DNA from: Actinomycetota bacterium
GTDB lineage: Bacteria > Actinomycetota > Thermoleophilia > BMS3ABIN01
Reading direction: 5' to 3'
NCBI GenBank assembly: GCA_023382335.1
Contig: JAMCPM010000008.1
Span: forward strand, 1-64,000
DNA length: 64,000 nucleotides
Positions 32,761-41,796 of the stretch are shown here, piece by piece. The notes under the pieces are model-generated. The model was not told the origin of the DNA. It saw only the letters and a program-made list of their open reading frames with translations, and did not search any database. The position numbers and the translations under genes were made by a program. Numbering within the stretch: the stretch's first letter is position 1; every line of letters begins with the position of its first letter.

Positions 32761-33861
32761 TTAGGAGAGTCTGGTGAGCTCGCGTGGAAACTTCGTCAGG
32801 GCCTCGGGGCCCCGGTCCGTGACCAGGACCGTGTCCTCGATCCTGACACCGCCCTTCCCTTCCAGGTATATCCCCGGTTCCACGGTCACCGCCATCCCCG
32901 CGGCCAGTACGTCTTTGGAGCCGCGTGAGAGCACCGGGCCCTCGTGCCCTTCCAGCCCCACCCCGTGCCCCAGCGAGTGGCCGAAAGCGGCGCCGTAGCC
33001 GGCGGCCTCGATGTGTTCGCGCGCCAGGGCGTCGACGCCGGAGGCGGCGGCGCCCGCCAGGGTACCATCAAAAGCCCGCTGCCGGGCTTCCTGCACGATG
33101 AGGTATATCTCCCGAAGCTTTGCGGGAAGGGGGCCGGTGGCAAAGGTCCTGGTCACGTCCGAGCAGTAGCCGCCGACGCTGGCGCCCATATCGATGACGA
33201 CCAGCTCTCCCTTGCCGATGACGCGCTCGCTGGCGACGCCATGGGGCATGGCCGATCGCGGCCCAGAGGCGACGATGATCTCGAAAGGCGTCGGCCCCGA
33301 GCCGCCATCGCGCATGGCGGACTCGAGCCGCCAGGCGATCTCTTTCTCGGTCTTGCCTATGACCCGGGAACGGACCAGCTTCCCGTAGGCGGCATCGGCG
33401 ATCTCGCAGGCCTGGCGCAGTTTGGCGATCTCGGCCCGCGTTTTGACCTGGCGCATCTTCTCGACCGCGCCGGCGGCTTCGGTAAAAGCCATGCCCTTGA
33501 GGAGTCTTTTTATCAGCTTGAACTGCAGCAGGGTCAGATGGGCGCCATCGATGCCGATCTTTCCCGTCTTCAGATTGCGGGCGGTTATGTAGCGGCAGCA
33601 GCCATCGAGCGAGGAGCCGGCGGTGATACGGACGTCGAAATCCCTGACCTCGCGCCGGGCCTGGTCGCGGTAACGGAAATCGGTGAAGAAATAGCGCCGG
33701 CGCGGCGTGATCAGGACGCAGCCTGACGAGCCCGTGAATCCGGTCAGATAGTGAACGTTGGGGAGATGGGTGACCAGCAGTGAATCGTGCCTGGCCGGCA
33801 TCGCCGCCTTGCCCCTGGCCGGCATCGCCGCGGCCCTGGCTCTGCCCCGCGCCCCGGTCAT
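32761..33861 (-). CDS. Xaa-Pro aminopeptidase/dipeptidase (M24 family)
   Basis: This 366-residue pita-bread metallopeptidase has an N-terminal creatinase-like domain (HLPNVHYLTGFTGSSG). The M24 metal ligands are Asp in VVIDMGASVGGYCSD and SDVTRTFATG, His in GHSLGHGVGLEGHEGP, and Glu in VTVEPGIYLEG and GVRIEDTVLVT. It removes residues before proline in the cytoplasm. The gene sits between aroQ and efp, a common order. The first 24 residues include a duplicated MPARGKAAMPAR segment caused by a 24-bp tandem repeat, so translation may begin at one of the internal Met codons. Confidence 0.88.
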   Translation of the reverse strand: MTGARGRARAAAMPARGKAAMPARHDSLLVTHLPNVHYLTGFTGSSGCVLITPRRRYFFTDFRYRDQARREVRDFDVRITAGSSLDGCCRYITARNLKTGKIGIDGAHLTLLQFKLIKRLLKGMAFTEAAGAVEKMRQVKTRAEIAKLRQACEIADAAYGKLVRSRVIGKTEKEIAWRLESAMRDGGSGPTPFEIIVASGPRSAMPHGVASERVIGKGELVVIDMGASVGGYCSDVTRTFATGPLPAKLREIYLIVQEARQRAFDGTLAGAAASGVDALAREHIEAAGYGAAFGHSLGHGVGLEGHEGPVLSRGSKDVLAAGMAVTVEPGIYLEGKGGVRIEDTVLVTDRGPEALTKFPRELTRLS

Positions 33862-33862
33862 C

Positions 33863-34327
33863 TCAGCTGCCGGGGATCAGCCGCGAGGCCAGCCACTGCA
33901 GAGCCTCGACGTAACCTTCCGGGCCCTTGCCGGCGATCGTGAGGTCGCAGACGTCGCTGATCACTGAATGGCGGCGCCATTCCTCGGGGCGGTTGGCCAC
34001 GTCCGATAGATGGACTTCGACGATCGGCCCCTCGACCAGCTCCAGGGCGTCGCGGATTGCGTAGCTGTAGTGGGTCCAGGCGCCGGGGTTGATTATCATC
34101 CCCGATGACATCAGGCGCAGCTCCTGGATCTTCTCGACCAGGGCTCCTTCGTGGTTGGTCTGGAAGGAGCTGCAGAGCATGCCCAGCCGCTTGGCTTCCT
34201 CGACCGCCCTGGCCTCGAGTTGGGCCAGGGTCTGGGTGCCGTAGTGCTCCGGGTCGCGCTGCCCGAGCATATTGAGATTGACCCCGTGCAGAAGCGCGAT
34301 GTTAACGGTACGTAGTTCGCTGTTCAT
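33863..34327 (-). CDS. aroQ: 3-dehydroquinate dehydratase, type II
   Basis: This 154-residue flavodoxin-like dodecameric enzyme has LHGVNLNMLGQRDPEHYG (about 13-30, catalytic Tyr and Arg loop), IINPGAWTHYSYAIRDAL (about 78-95, Asn and His) and VEVHLSDVANRPEEWRRHS. It dehydrates 3-dehydroquinate by a trans route, the third shikimate step. It directly follows aroB (2 bp) in the aroCKBQ cluster. Confidence 0.95.
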   Translation of the reverse strand: MNSELRTVNIALLHGVNLNMLGQRDPEHYGTQTLAQLEARAVEEAKRLGMLCSSFQTNHEGALVEKIQELRLMSSGMIINPGAWTHYSYAIRDALELVEGPIVEVHLSDVANRPEEWRRHSVISDVCDLTIAGKGPEGYVEALQWLASRLIPGS

Positions 34328-34329
34328 TT

Positions 34330-35421
34330 TCAGCCTCCCTGCGCCAGGCGCCCGATCTCGCGCGACAGTAGCGACGCATCCACGTCACAGTTTATGACCG
34401 GCTCGCCGATCTCCTTCAGCAGCACCATGTTGGTGGAAGTGTCGTCCGCCTTCTTGTCGCTGGACATGGTCGCCATGATCTCGGCCGGGTCAAGTCCTTC
34501 CATCCGGGTCGGCAAGCCCAGGAGGTCCAGCAGCGATCTCAGCCTCTCGGCGTAATCACCCGGAAGCGAGAACACTTCCTCGGAGATCCTCACTGCCGCC
34601 AGCAGGCCCAGGGCGACGGCCTGCCCGTGGGAATAAGCGGAGTAGTTGCCGGCGGTCTCGATGCCGTGCCCGACGCTGTGTCCCAGGTTGAGGACCGCGC
34701 GCCGGCCGTAATCACGCTCGTCCTCGGAGACGACGCCCAGCTTGTACTCGATGCAGCGCCGGACCATCGGTTCGACGAAAGCCATGTTGAGCATCAGGAA
34801 TTCCTCGTAACTGGATTCCAGCGCGTAGAAGAATTCTTCCCCGGAGAGCAGTGCGTACTTGACCACTTCGGCCAGGCCCTCCACCAGCTGTCCCCGCGGC
34901 AGGGTCTTCAGCAGGGCCGGGTCGGTGATGACCATGTCCGGCTGATAGAAGGAGCCGACGAAATTTTTTGCTTCCTTGATGTTGACCCCCACCTTGCCGC
35001 CGATGCTCGAGTCGACCTGGGATAGCAGCGTCGTGGGGATCTGCACCAGGCCGATGCCGCGCATGTAGGTGCTGGCGATGAAGCCGGCCAGGTCGCCGAC
35101 CACGCCGCCGCCCAGCGCGCAGACCGCGTCACGGCGCCGGATCTGCATGCGGAAGAGTTCAGAGTAGAGCCGTGTGGCCTCGGCCAGGCTCTTGGCTTCT
35201 TCGCCGGCGTCGACGACGATCGCCTTGACCGCGATCCCGGCTGAGGTGAACGCCGTCTCGACCTTGCCCAGGAAAAGGTTGGCCACGTTGCTGTCGGTGA
35301 TGATTACCGCTTTGCCCTTGTGACCCTGCGAGGTCCAGAGCTGGCCGGCCTCAAAAGCGGCGCCGGAGCTCAGGAAGACAGGATATTCCTTGCTGCGGGT
35401 ATTGCCGAGCAGCTGGATCAA
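34330..35421 (-). CDS. aroB: 3-dehydroquinate synthase
   Basis: This 363-residue NAD- and Zn/Co-dependent enzyme has GGGVVGDLAGFIASTYMRG (about 105-123), QIPTTLLSQVDSSIGGKVGVN (about 128-148) and the metal-binding Glu/His sites in EVVKYALL and NLGHSVGHGIE. It closes DAHP into 3-dehydroquinate. The start overlaps the end of aroK by 4 bp. The DAHP synthase, aroE and aroA genes are not in this window. Confidence 0.95.
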   Translation of the reverse strand: MIQLLGNTRSKEYPVFLSSGAAFEAGQLWTSQGHKGKAVIITDSNVANLFLGKVETAFTSAGIAVKAIVVDAGEEAKSLAEATRLYSELFRMQIRRRDAVCALGGGVVGDLAGFIASTYMRGIGLVQIPTTLLSQVDSSIGGKVGVNIKEAKNFVGSFYQPDMVITDPALLKTLPRGQLVEGLAEVVKYALLSGEEFFYALESSYEEFLMLNMAFVEPMVRRCIEYKLGVVSEDERDYGRRAVLNLGHSVGHGIETAGNYSAYSHGQAVALGLLAAVRISEEVFSLPGDYAERLRSLLDLLGLPTRMEGLDPAEIMATMSSDKKADDTSTNMVLLKEIGEPVINCDVDASLLSREIGRLAQGG

Positions 35422-35945
35422 AGGGTACCGGTCCTTTCATGGATCAAATCGACGATCCTGTCGGCGACTTCGCCGGCATCGAGTTCGCGCGTATCGACGA
35501 CGTACTTGGCGACGCTGCGATAGATGCTCTCGCGTTCTGCATACAGGGAACGAAAATGCTCCCGGTCAGAGGCGAGCGGCCTGGTGCCGCCATGGGCGCG
35601 CTGCCAGGCACGGTCGACGTCTTCCTCGAGCAGCACCACCATGGGCTCATCCAGAAGTTTTTCGTAAACGGCCGGTATGGTCACGGCGCCGCCTCCCAGG
35701 GAGATCACTGTTCCGCGGCCGGACCTTGTGGCCTCGCCGAGCAAGCCCATGACCACGGCTTCCTCTGCTTTACGGAATCCCGGCTCGCCGTGGATCTCGA
35801 AGATCTCCTTGATCGACATGCCCATGTGTTCCTCGACCAGGGGATCGGCGTCAAAGAAATCCCGGTCCAGCTTCTCCGCCAGGCGTTTGCCGACGGCGGT
35901 CTTGCCGCTTCCCATGAAACCGGTGAGGATCAGGGCTTCGGCCAA
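35418..35945 (-). CDS. aroK: Shikimate kinase
   Basis: This 175-residue P-loop kinase has GFMGSGKTAVGKRL (8-21), shikimate-binding Asp in DADPLVEE, Arg in GEPGFRKAE (about 54-62) and SLGGGAV (about 80-86), and an adenine-side Arg in the lid (GTRPL). It phosphorylates shikimate with ATP. It overlaps aroC upstream by 16 bp and aroB downstream by 4 bp, so translation is coupled along the cluster. Confidence 0.95.
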   Translation of the reverse strand: MAEALILTGFMGSGKTAVGKRLAEKLDRDFFDADPLVEEHMGMSIKEIFEIHGEPGFRKAEEAVVMGLLGEATRSGRGTVISLGGGAVTIPAVYEKLLDEPMVVLLEEDVDRAWQRAHGGTRPLASDREHFRSLYAERESIYRSVAKYVVDTRELDAGEVADRIVDLIHERTGTL

Positions 35946-37108
35946 TTTCCCCTCAGTCTCCCCAGGTACGCCAGGTAGGATTCCTTGATGTCGGCGACGC
36001 TGTCGGACCCGAACTTGGCCAGCATGGCATCGGCCAGGACCACAGCCACCATCGCCTCACCGACCACTGCCGCCGCTGGCACGGCGCAGACGTCACTGCG
36101 CTCCTTCAGCGCCGGCTGCTCTTTCCCGGTTGATACATCTACAGATTTGAGTGGAGACGTCAGCGTCGGGATCGGCTTCATGGCGGCGCGGGCGATCAGG
36201 GCCTCGCCATTGGTGACGCCGCCCTCGAGCCCGCCGGCGTTGTTGCTGCCGCGGGAATAGCCGTTTTGCTGCTGGAAAAAGATTTCGTCATGAACCTTGG
36301 AGCCAGGCAGGGCAGCCAGACTGAAACCGCCGCCGATCTCGGCTCCCTTGATTGCCGGGATGCTCATCAGCGCCCCGCCGATCCGTCCACCGAGGCGTTC
36401 GGGGCCCGATGCATAAGAGCCGAGCCCGGGGACCAGTCCGAAGACCACGACTTCAAAGACGCCGCCGAGCGATTCTCCCGCCTTGCGGGCGTCGTCGATG
36501 GCCGCCTTCATGGATTCCGCGGCTTCGCCGTCAAGGCAACGCACCGGCGACTCATCTACCTTGAGGAAGTCATCGGGAGTAAGCCCGGCGCCCAGATCGG
36601 CCTCAACCCGGCCGATCCTGATCACGTGGCTCAACACGGTTACGCCGAACCCGGATAGAAGCTTGCGGGCGATGGCGCCTACCGCGACCCTGGCCGCCGT
36701 CTCACGGGCGCTGGCGCGCTCGAGGACGCTGCGCACGTCGCCGAGCCCGTACTTCTGCAGGCCGGCGAGGTCGGCGTGCCCCGGACGAGGCACGGTCAGT
36801 GGCGTCTCTTTGCCGCCGGCCGCCGGAGCGTCAGCTGACATCGACTCCTGCCAGTTCTTCCAGTCGGCATTCTCGATCCGGACGGCGATCGGTGAACCCA
36901 GCGTCGTACCCTGGCGCACGCCGCTCACGATCGAGGCGGTGTCGGTTTCGATCTTCATGCGGCCGCCGCGGCCATAACCTAGCTGGCGGCGGGACAGATC
37001 GGAGTTTATGTCAGAAGTGCCGAGAGTGAGTCCGGCCGGCACGCCTTCGGTGATGGCGATGAGTTCCGGTCCGTGAGATTCGCCCGCGGTAGTATAACGA
37101 AACGGCAA
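35930..37108 (-). CDS. aroC: Chorismate synthase
   Basis: This 392-residue flavin-dependent enzyme has TAGESHGPELIAITEG (7-22), LGYGRGGRMKIETD (about 43-56), RPGHADLAG, and later NAGGLEGGVTNGE with MKPIPTL. It converts EPSP to chorismate, the branch point feeding the trp operon located just beyond pilM. It begins the aro cluster and is preceded 18 bp upstream by the pil-associated gene 37127-37711. Confidence 0.95.
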   Translation of the reverse strand: MPFRYTTAGESHGPELIAITEGVPAGLTLGTSDINSDLSRRQLGYGRGGRMKIETDTASIVSGVRQGTTLGSPIAVRIENADWKNWQESMSADAPAAGGKETPLTVPRPGHADLAGLQKYGLGDVRSVLERASARETAARVAVGAIARKLLSGFGVTVLSHVIRIGRVEADLGAGLTPDDFLKVDESPVRCLDGEAAESMKAAIDDARKAGESLGGVFEVVVFGLVPGLGSYASGPERLGGRIGGALMSIPAIKGAEIGGGFSLAALPGSKVHDEIFFQQQNGYSRGSNNAGGLEGGVTNGEALIARAAMKPIPTLTSPLKSVDVSTGKEQPALKERSDVCAVPAAAVVGEAMVAVVLADAMLAKFGSDSVADIKESYLAYLGRLRGNWPKP

Positions 37109-37126
37109 GATATCAACCCCCGGAGC

Positions 37127-37711
37127 TTATTTGCCCGGCTGGGGTGTGCTCGTACCGCCCGTGCCGCCGGTGCCTGATGTGCCACTGGTGCCCGACGTGC
37201 CGCTCGTGCCGGACGTGCCGCTCGTGCCGGACGTGCCGCTGGTTCCGGACGTGCCGCTCGTTCCCGACGTGCCGCTGGACCCGGTCGATCCGGTGTAAGT
37301 GGTGCCGGACGTGCTCGTGGAGCTGCTGGTCGACGGTGTCGTCGATGTGCCGGTTCCGGTCCCGGTGCCCCCGGTGCTGCCTCCCTGCGATACCTGCTGT
37401 TTAAATGGATTCTTGCGGGAGCCGAAAACCGTGCTCCACATGTTGGCGCCTGATTGGGAACTGTCTGTAGATGAAACCGAATATCCACCGGTAGTTGGCG
37501 ATAGCGGCTTGGTTGATTTATTAGTGCTGGTCGAGGTGCTGGGCAAGGTCTGCGATTTCGTCTGCGGCGAAGATGCGGACGGAGCGGTCTCATCGCCGCC
37601 GCCGCATGAAACCGCCAGCGCTACCGCCAGCACTACCAGCAGGATCGCCGCGACCGCCGCCAGTATCGGCGAGCCCTTGAAGCTCTCAATTTTGTCAAAA
37701 ATGTCTTTCAT
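37127..37711 (-). CDS. Pil-locus membrane-anchored protein with Gly-Thr-Ser repeats (PilP position)
   Basis: This 194-residue protein has a short cytoplasmic start, one membrane helix (about 15-34, ending VSCGGG), a Ser/Thr/Pro-rich outer region and the segment VFGSRKNPFKQQ (about 95-106). About ten GTS triplets follow before a Gly/Pro tail. The gene occupies the place of pilP after pilM-pilN-pilO, and the short NPF-type segment is reminiscent of the DPF stretch in PilP-like proteins, but the usual C-terminal PilP beta domain is missing. A lipobox-like VSC could make it a lipoprotein. The repeats are an expandable 18-bp minisatellite. Confidence 0.6.
   Translation of the reverse strand: MKDIFDKIESFKGSPILAAVAAILLVVLAVALAVSCGGGDETAPSASSPQTKSQTLPSTSTSTNKSTKPLSPTTGGYSVSSTDSSQSGANMWSTVFGSRKNPFKQQVSQGGSTGGTGTGTGTSTTPSTSSSTSTSGTTYTGSTGSSGTSGTSGTSGTSGTSGTSGTSGTSGTSGTSGTSGTGGTGGTSTPQPGK
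37165..37280. repeat. 18-bp minisatellite coding for GTS repeats
   Basis: Units of the type GTGCCGCTSGTKCCSGAC recur about six times in tandem, in frame, within the gene at 37127-37711. Slippage would change protein length in steps of six residues. Confidence 0.75.
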
Positions 37712-37725
37712 GGCTCTATTCCGCC

Positions 37726-38385
37726 TTAGGGACCGGTGCCTGCGCCGCCGCTGGTGTTACCGCCACCGCCGCCGCTGGTATCCGCCGACCTCGGCGCCGC
37801 CGTCTTGGAGGCGGGCGGCGGGCTGGTCATGTAGGCGTCGGCGCTCAGCTTGGCCAGCACCTGCGGGAAGTCGCCTATCGCTGGCTTCGAAAGATTGACG
37901 CTCATGACGTTTATCAACCTGCCGCTCACGGTTACGTCGTTTCCTTCCATCCTGGCGTAGTTCTCAACCCGGTAGAGAAAATCATTGACATCGATGTAGT
38001 CACCCTGGAAATCCATGCTGATCGGCACAATGGTGGCGCCGGTGGTTCCGGCTACTGGTGTATCGGGCACGATCTTCATAAATTTAATTCCCGCGTCATT
38101 GGCCGTAGCCTGCAGCTCGACGATCATCGACGGCACCTGGCTGTCGGCTGGAATCAGCTTGTTGAGCTTGAGCAGGTCGCTGGCTGCCTGTTTTGCAGCC
38201 GTGCGCTCCTCGTCGAGCCTCTGGGCCCGGGCAAAATTCTGGTCGTACGCCTGCTTTTCAGTCTGGTATTCATTATCCTTGGAGGCGGTATCATCGCGGA
38301 TGGGAGTGATGATCAGGAACCACCACGCCACCAGCAGCACCAGGACTCCCAGCACTATGAGGATTAATATGTCTCTTTTCTTCAA
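37726..38385 (-). CDS. pilO: Type IV pilus assembly protein PilO
   Basis: This 219-residue protein has an N-terminal membrane helix (about residues 7-28, ILILIVLGVLVLLVAWW), a periplasm/outer-face coiled coil (about 35-85) and a ferredoxin-like domain (LQATANDAGIKFMKIVPDTP then SMDFQGDYIDVNDFLYRVEN). PilO pairs with PilN to link the inner-membrane platform to PilM. It is the third gene of the pilM-N-O set. The Gly/Pro-rich tail after residue 195 is low complexity. Confidence 0.85.
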   Translation of the reverse strand: MKKRDILILIVLGVLVLLVAWWFLIITPIRDDTASKDNEYQTEKQAYDQNFARAQRLDEERTAAKQAASDLLKLNKLIPADSQVPSMIVELQATANDAGIKFMKIVPDTPVAGTTGATIVPISMDFQGDYIDVNDFLYRVENYARMEGNDVTVSGRLINVMSVNLSKPAIGDFPQVLAKLSADAYMTSPPPASKTAAPRSADTSGGGGGNTSGGAGTGP

Positions 38386-38400
38386 GTAATACTCCCCGGA

Positions 38401-39144
38401 TTACCTGGTCGTGGTTCGCGGCGTCGTGCCGGTGGGGCTCGTAGAAGTCCCCGTCGGCGTTGTCGAGGTCCCGGTCGGTGTCGTCATCGGTGAGTTCCCG
38501 CTTCCACCGGTCGTCGGCGAAACCGAAGGGGAAGTCTGATTGGCGGCCGTCTGCTTGAGCGTGGCGCCGATCTTGAAGTTGACCACGGTCCTGTCCCCGA
38601 TGGCGACCTTCTCGGCGCTCTCGAGGGTGACATCGGTCAGGGAAGGTATCAGACCCAGCCTGATGATAAACGTCGCTACCGAAGACATCTCGTAAGTGTA
38701 GCCTTCGATCTCGACGTCGTGCCCGGCCGCGCTCCCTCCCGAAGCGCCCGTGGCGCCGGTGGGGGTAGCGGTGCCTGCGGGAGTCGACGCGTTGATCGAT
38801 ATCAGCCAGACGTCGTCAGGAATGACAAAAGAAAGATCGTCAAAGGTTCTCGACCAGCGGATCCTCTGACCGTAGATAGTATTGACCGTATTGAGCTGTG
38901 TCTGTTTCTTGTTCTTGATCTCCTGGTAGCTGTCGAGCTCTGCAACCTTCGGCTGCAGGCCGGCCTTGCTGGCCTGGATGTTCTTCAGCTGATCATCGGC
39001 GCTGCTCAACTGGCTGTTGTAATAGACATAGCTTCCGCCCAGGAAGGCTACGACCAGGATGGCGCTGGCCACCGGCACGACATAGAACTGGCGGCGGAAT
39101 TCGCGCGCCCGCTCTTCCTTGGGAACCAGATTTACTTTTGGCAT
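38401..39144 (-). CDS. pilN: Type IV pilus assembly protein PilN
   Basis: This 247-residue protein starts MPKVNLVPKEERAREFRR, the conserved NLxP motif that docks into PilM. It has one membrane helix (about 23-45), a coiled coil, and a beta-alpha domain containing WSRTFDDLSFVIPDDVWL. The C-terminal 45 residues are Thr/Ser/Pro/Gly repeats (TPTGTSTT type). It follows pilM by 3 bp. The intact NLVP motif argues that the enlarged PilM still works in the pilus machine. Confidence 0.88.
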   Translation of the reverse strand: MPKVNLVPKEERAREFRRQFYVVPVASAILVVAFLGGSYVYYNSQLSSADDQLKNIQASKAGLQPKVAELDSYQEIKNKKQTQLNTVNTIYGQRIRWSRTFDDLSFVIPDDVWLISINASTPAGTATPTGATGASGGSAAGHDVEIEGYTYEMSSVATFIIRLGLIPSLTDVTLESAEKVAIGDRTVVNFKIGATLKQTAANQTSPSVSPTTGGSGNSPMTTPTGTSTTPTGTSTSPTGTTPRTTTR

Positions 39145-39147
39145 CTG

Positions 39148-41511
39148 CTAGTCCTCGTCCTCGAGCGCCAGTCCGATAGAGATCGTCAGCCTCGGCGCCA
39201 GGGCCTGAAGCTCCTCATCGGTCAGCTCTGATTTGTTCTGGGTGATCCGCAACAAGGGGTTGCCGATCTCGACAGGGAACGGAAATACCTGGTTGAAATG
39301 CAGGTCAAGATTCCTGAGCATGGCGCCGCCGCCGCTGATTATCAGCCTGCCGATGGGCACCGACTGCTCCTGTGACATGTAGTAGTCGAGCGAGCGCCGG
39401 ATCTCGTCGGCCAGAGAGTCGGCGCTGATCTCCAGAGCCCTCTGCAAGTCCATGGTCCTCTCCTGCTCGTTATCCGGCTCCCCTGGCGCGGTCGCGCCCC
39501 ACGGGGTATCTGCTTTCGATTCTTCCGGGATACTGCCGATGCGCGGAGCTCCCGTGTGAGGAATCTCCGTGGGCGGCGGGCCTACAGGCGGAGCGCCCTC
39601 AGGCCGGGTTCCCTCAGCCGGCCTCTCGCCGAGCGGGGTTTCACCAAACGGCGACCCCGGTTCCGGCGGCGCGCCCTCAGGCGGAATGATCATGGTCGGC
39701 TCTTCCGGGAAGCGTTCCGGCATGCCTTCTCCTCTTGCCGGCGCTTCAGGATATGGTATTTCCGGCGGGCGCATCTCCGGCTCCTCGGGGCGCGGCCCTG
39801 GTTCTGCAGGATACGGCTCTTCCGGCCTTTCCGGATACGGGCCCGGTTCTTCGGGTCTTTTTTCTTCCGGAGCCTGAGGCTGAGTTTCCGCGCCTTCTTC
39901 GACCCGCAGCGACTTCTGGGCGAGGCCGACCCGGGCTTTGGTCTCTTCGGCTTCGATAAAAGATACGCCCTCGAGGTCCTGCACGGACTTGGTGAAGTCG
40001 TCGCCGCCGAAGGAGATTATTCGCGTGAACTGCGGCTCTCCGGCGACATCTACTACCAGGTTGGTGACGTCGGAGGCTATGTTGGCGATCGCCGTGGCGC
40101 GGTCGGAGGTGCCCTCGTCGAGAAAACTTGTGGGAGCCAGCGCCCTCAAAAGGGCGAATGCCTGGAGGTCGACGCTGGCGACCTGCAGACGGGCGCGTTT
40201 TACCGCATTGATGAAATCCATGACCATGTCTTTCTGGGCGGCCACTACCAGGACTTTCTGGCGCTCCACGCCTTCCCCGTCGGTGACGCGGCCAAGTATG
40301 TGGAAATCGAACACGGCATCCTCGACCGGGATGGGGATATAATCCTGTGCCTGAAATTCTATCGCCGCCCGCAGCTCTTTCTCTTCGAGAAGCGGAAACT
40401 GGAGTGTCCTGACTACGACCTTCTGGTTGGCGAGGCCCAGCGCGACCTTCTTGCCCTTGATCTTGTTCGCCTTCCAGAATTCCTTGATGGCAAACGACAG
40501 GGCCTCGACATCCTTAACCTCGCCCTCCTGGATGATGCCGTCCGGCAGGGTGTCGAGCCCGGCCTGCAGGATCATGGAGCCGCCGGTCTGGTGGCGCAAC
40601 CGCACCGCCGATATCGAGGACCGGCCGAGGTCGAGTCCGACCGGGCTCATCTTCGAGCCGCCGATGCCTCCCGACTTTGATTTCTTTTTCTTGGTGGTCC
40701 GTGGCTCCTTGACGCGGGGCTGCCTTGGTCCCTTCTTGCCGGGTTTGCCGGCTCCCGCTTCTTCAGCGGGCATGACCGCGGTTTCATCCGCTGCGGGATT
40801 GGCCTCGCCGGCAGCAGGTTCCACGGCCTTCTTCTTGCCAAAGGAAAACAGGGGCTTCTTCGGGCCCTTGGGTTTCTTCTCCCGCGGTGTCCTTGCTTTC
40901 TTCTCGCGGGGTTCTTTGATCTTTTTCTCGCGAGTGTGTTTTGCTTTCTTCCCGCGCACAGGCTTCGGTTTCTTTTCTTTTTTCGGTTTGCCGGCGCCGG
41001 CACTACGGCCGAAGAGGCCTTTCTTCGCAGGCTTGGCGGCAAGCGGCGCTCCCATCTGCGGCGGTTTTGACGTGGCTACCGGGGCCCCCGGCATCGCCGG
41101 ACCGGGCATGACCGGTTCCTCCAGTCCGGCCGGGGCGCCCGCCGGCGGAGTAGCCGCGGGTGGAGTCGCCGCGGGTGGCGGCAGCTTGGATTTTTTCTTG
41201 CCAAAGGAAAACAGCGGCTTCTTCTTGCCACGAGGTGGTTTCGGTTTCTTCTCCCTCGGCGTTTTTTGTTTCTTTGCCCGCGGCAGTTTCTGTTTCTTCT
41301 CCCTGGGAGCTTTGGGTTTTTTCCCGGAGGGCACCTGAGCCTGCTCGCGCCCTTTCAAAGGTTTGGGATTATGAGGCCCCTTCTTGGCGAAGAGGCCGCC
41401 TTTGGCCGGCGGCGGCGGCGGTTGGGGCGTGCCGGCGCCTTCCGGCGGGACAGATTGTCCCGTCTTGGGCGCTTTGTCTTTATCAGACCGCTTTTTAAAG
41501 AAGCTTGCCAT
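39148..41511 (-). CDS. pilM: PilM-type pilus ATPase with giant Lys-rich N-terminal extension and Pro/Glu-rich insert
   Basis: The actin-like PilM core runs from SPVGLDLGRSSISAVRL (residue about 300 of the longest frame) through GLANQKVVVRTLQFPL, FQAQDYIPIP and IISGGGAMLRNLD. Before it lie about 290 residues of Lys/Pro/Arg repeats (PREKK, KPKxPR). These include two copies of KKPLFSFGKKK about 120 residues apart, so a block has been duplicated. Inside the core, about residues 551-695 are Pro/Glu-rich. Normal PilM is about 350 residues; this is about 787 from the ATG at 41511 (an upstream TTG at 41544 is possible). The basic region could bind membrane, nucleic acid or a partner; that is inference. 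Confidence 0.87.
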   Translation of the reverse strand: MASFFKKRSDKDKAPKTGQSVPPEGAGTPQPPPPPAKGGLFAKKGPHNPKPLKGREQAQVPSGKKPKAPREKKQKLPRAKKQKTPREKKPKPPRGKKKPLFSFGKKKSKLPPPAATPPAATPPAGAPAGLEEPVMPGPAMPGAPVATSKPPQMGAPLAAKPAKKGLFGRSAGAGKPKKEKKPKPVRGKKAKHTREKKIKEPREKKARTPREKKPKGPKKPLFSFGKKKAVEPAAGEANPAADETAVMPAEEAGAGKPGKKGPRQPRVKEPRTTKKKKSKSGGIGGSKMSPVGLDLGRSSISAVRLRHQTGGSMILQAGLDTLPDGIIQEGEVKDVEALSFAIKEFWKANKIKGKKVALGLANQKVVVRTLQFPLLEEKELRAAIEFQAQDYIPIPVEDAVFDFHILGRVTDGEGVERQKVLVVAAQKDMVMDFINAVKRARLQVASVDLQAFALLRALAPTSFLDEGTSDRATAIANIASDVTNLVVDVAGEPQFTRIISFGGDDFTKSVQDLEGVSFIEAEETKARVGLAQKSLRVEEGAETQPQAPEEKRPEEPGPYPERPEEPYPAEPGPRPEEPEMRPPEIPYPEAPARGEGMPERFPEEPTMIIPPEGAPPEPGSPFGETPLGERPAEGTRPEGAPPVGPPPTEIPHTGAPRIGSIPEESKADTPWGATAPGEPDNEQERTMDLQRALEISADSLADEIRRSLDYYMSQEQSVPIGRLIISGGGAMLRNLDLHFNQVFPFPVEIGNPLLRITQNKSELTDEELQALAPRLTISIGLALEDED

Positions 41512-41544
41512 ATTTAATAATTTGGACAGGCGGACCTTGCCCAA

Positions 41545-41796
41545 AAAGGACTGGAGATAAGTTTCGACAGTTGCGACATCTTTTCCTTTACTGCCTTTGA
41601 CGGGGAGTTGACTGCAGAAATCGCCTGCAAGTCCGCCTGGGGAACGCCCGCCGTGAGTTAGCCTTCCCCCTTAACGGCCGGCAGACTCGATTACTTGAGT
41701 CCGGCAGCGGATTTTTTTCAACTAATGCCCCGCAGGATTTTCCTTTCTGGCGTGATCGCCAAACATTTACTGCAAATCTCGTTATATTGCAAATGA
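41545..41796. other. Spacer between trpC and pilM
   Basis: This 252-bp gap is the only sizeable break in this part of the minus-strand array. It probably holds the end of the trp transcript and the pil promoter. A hairpin with GGACTC/GAGTC arms lies at about 41687-41706, with an A7 tract (T7 on the plus strand) on its trpC side at about 41712. A second CCAG-type stem is nearby. I looked for cyclic-di-GMP riboswitch signatures, given the pil genes, and did not find them. Confidence 0.4.

Noticed and set aside
41545-41796. Cyclic-di-GMP riboswitch upstream of the pil genes
   Set aside because: The position would suit one, but the conserved GEMM core segments are not present. Only simple hairpins are visible.
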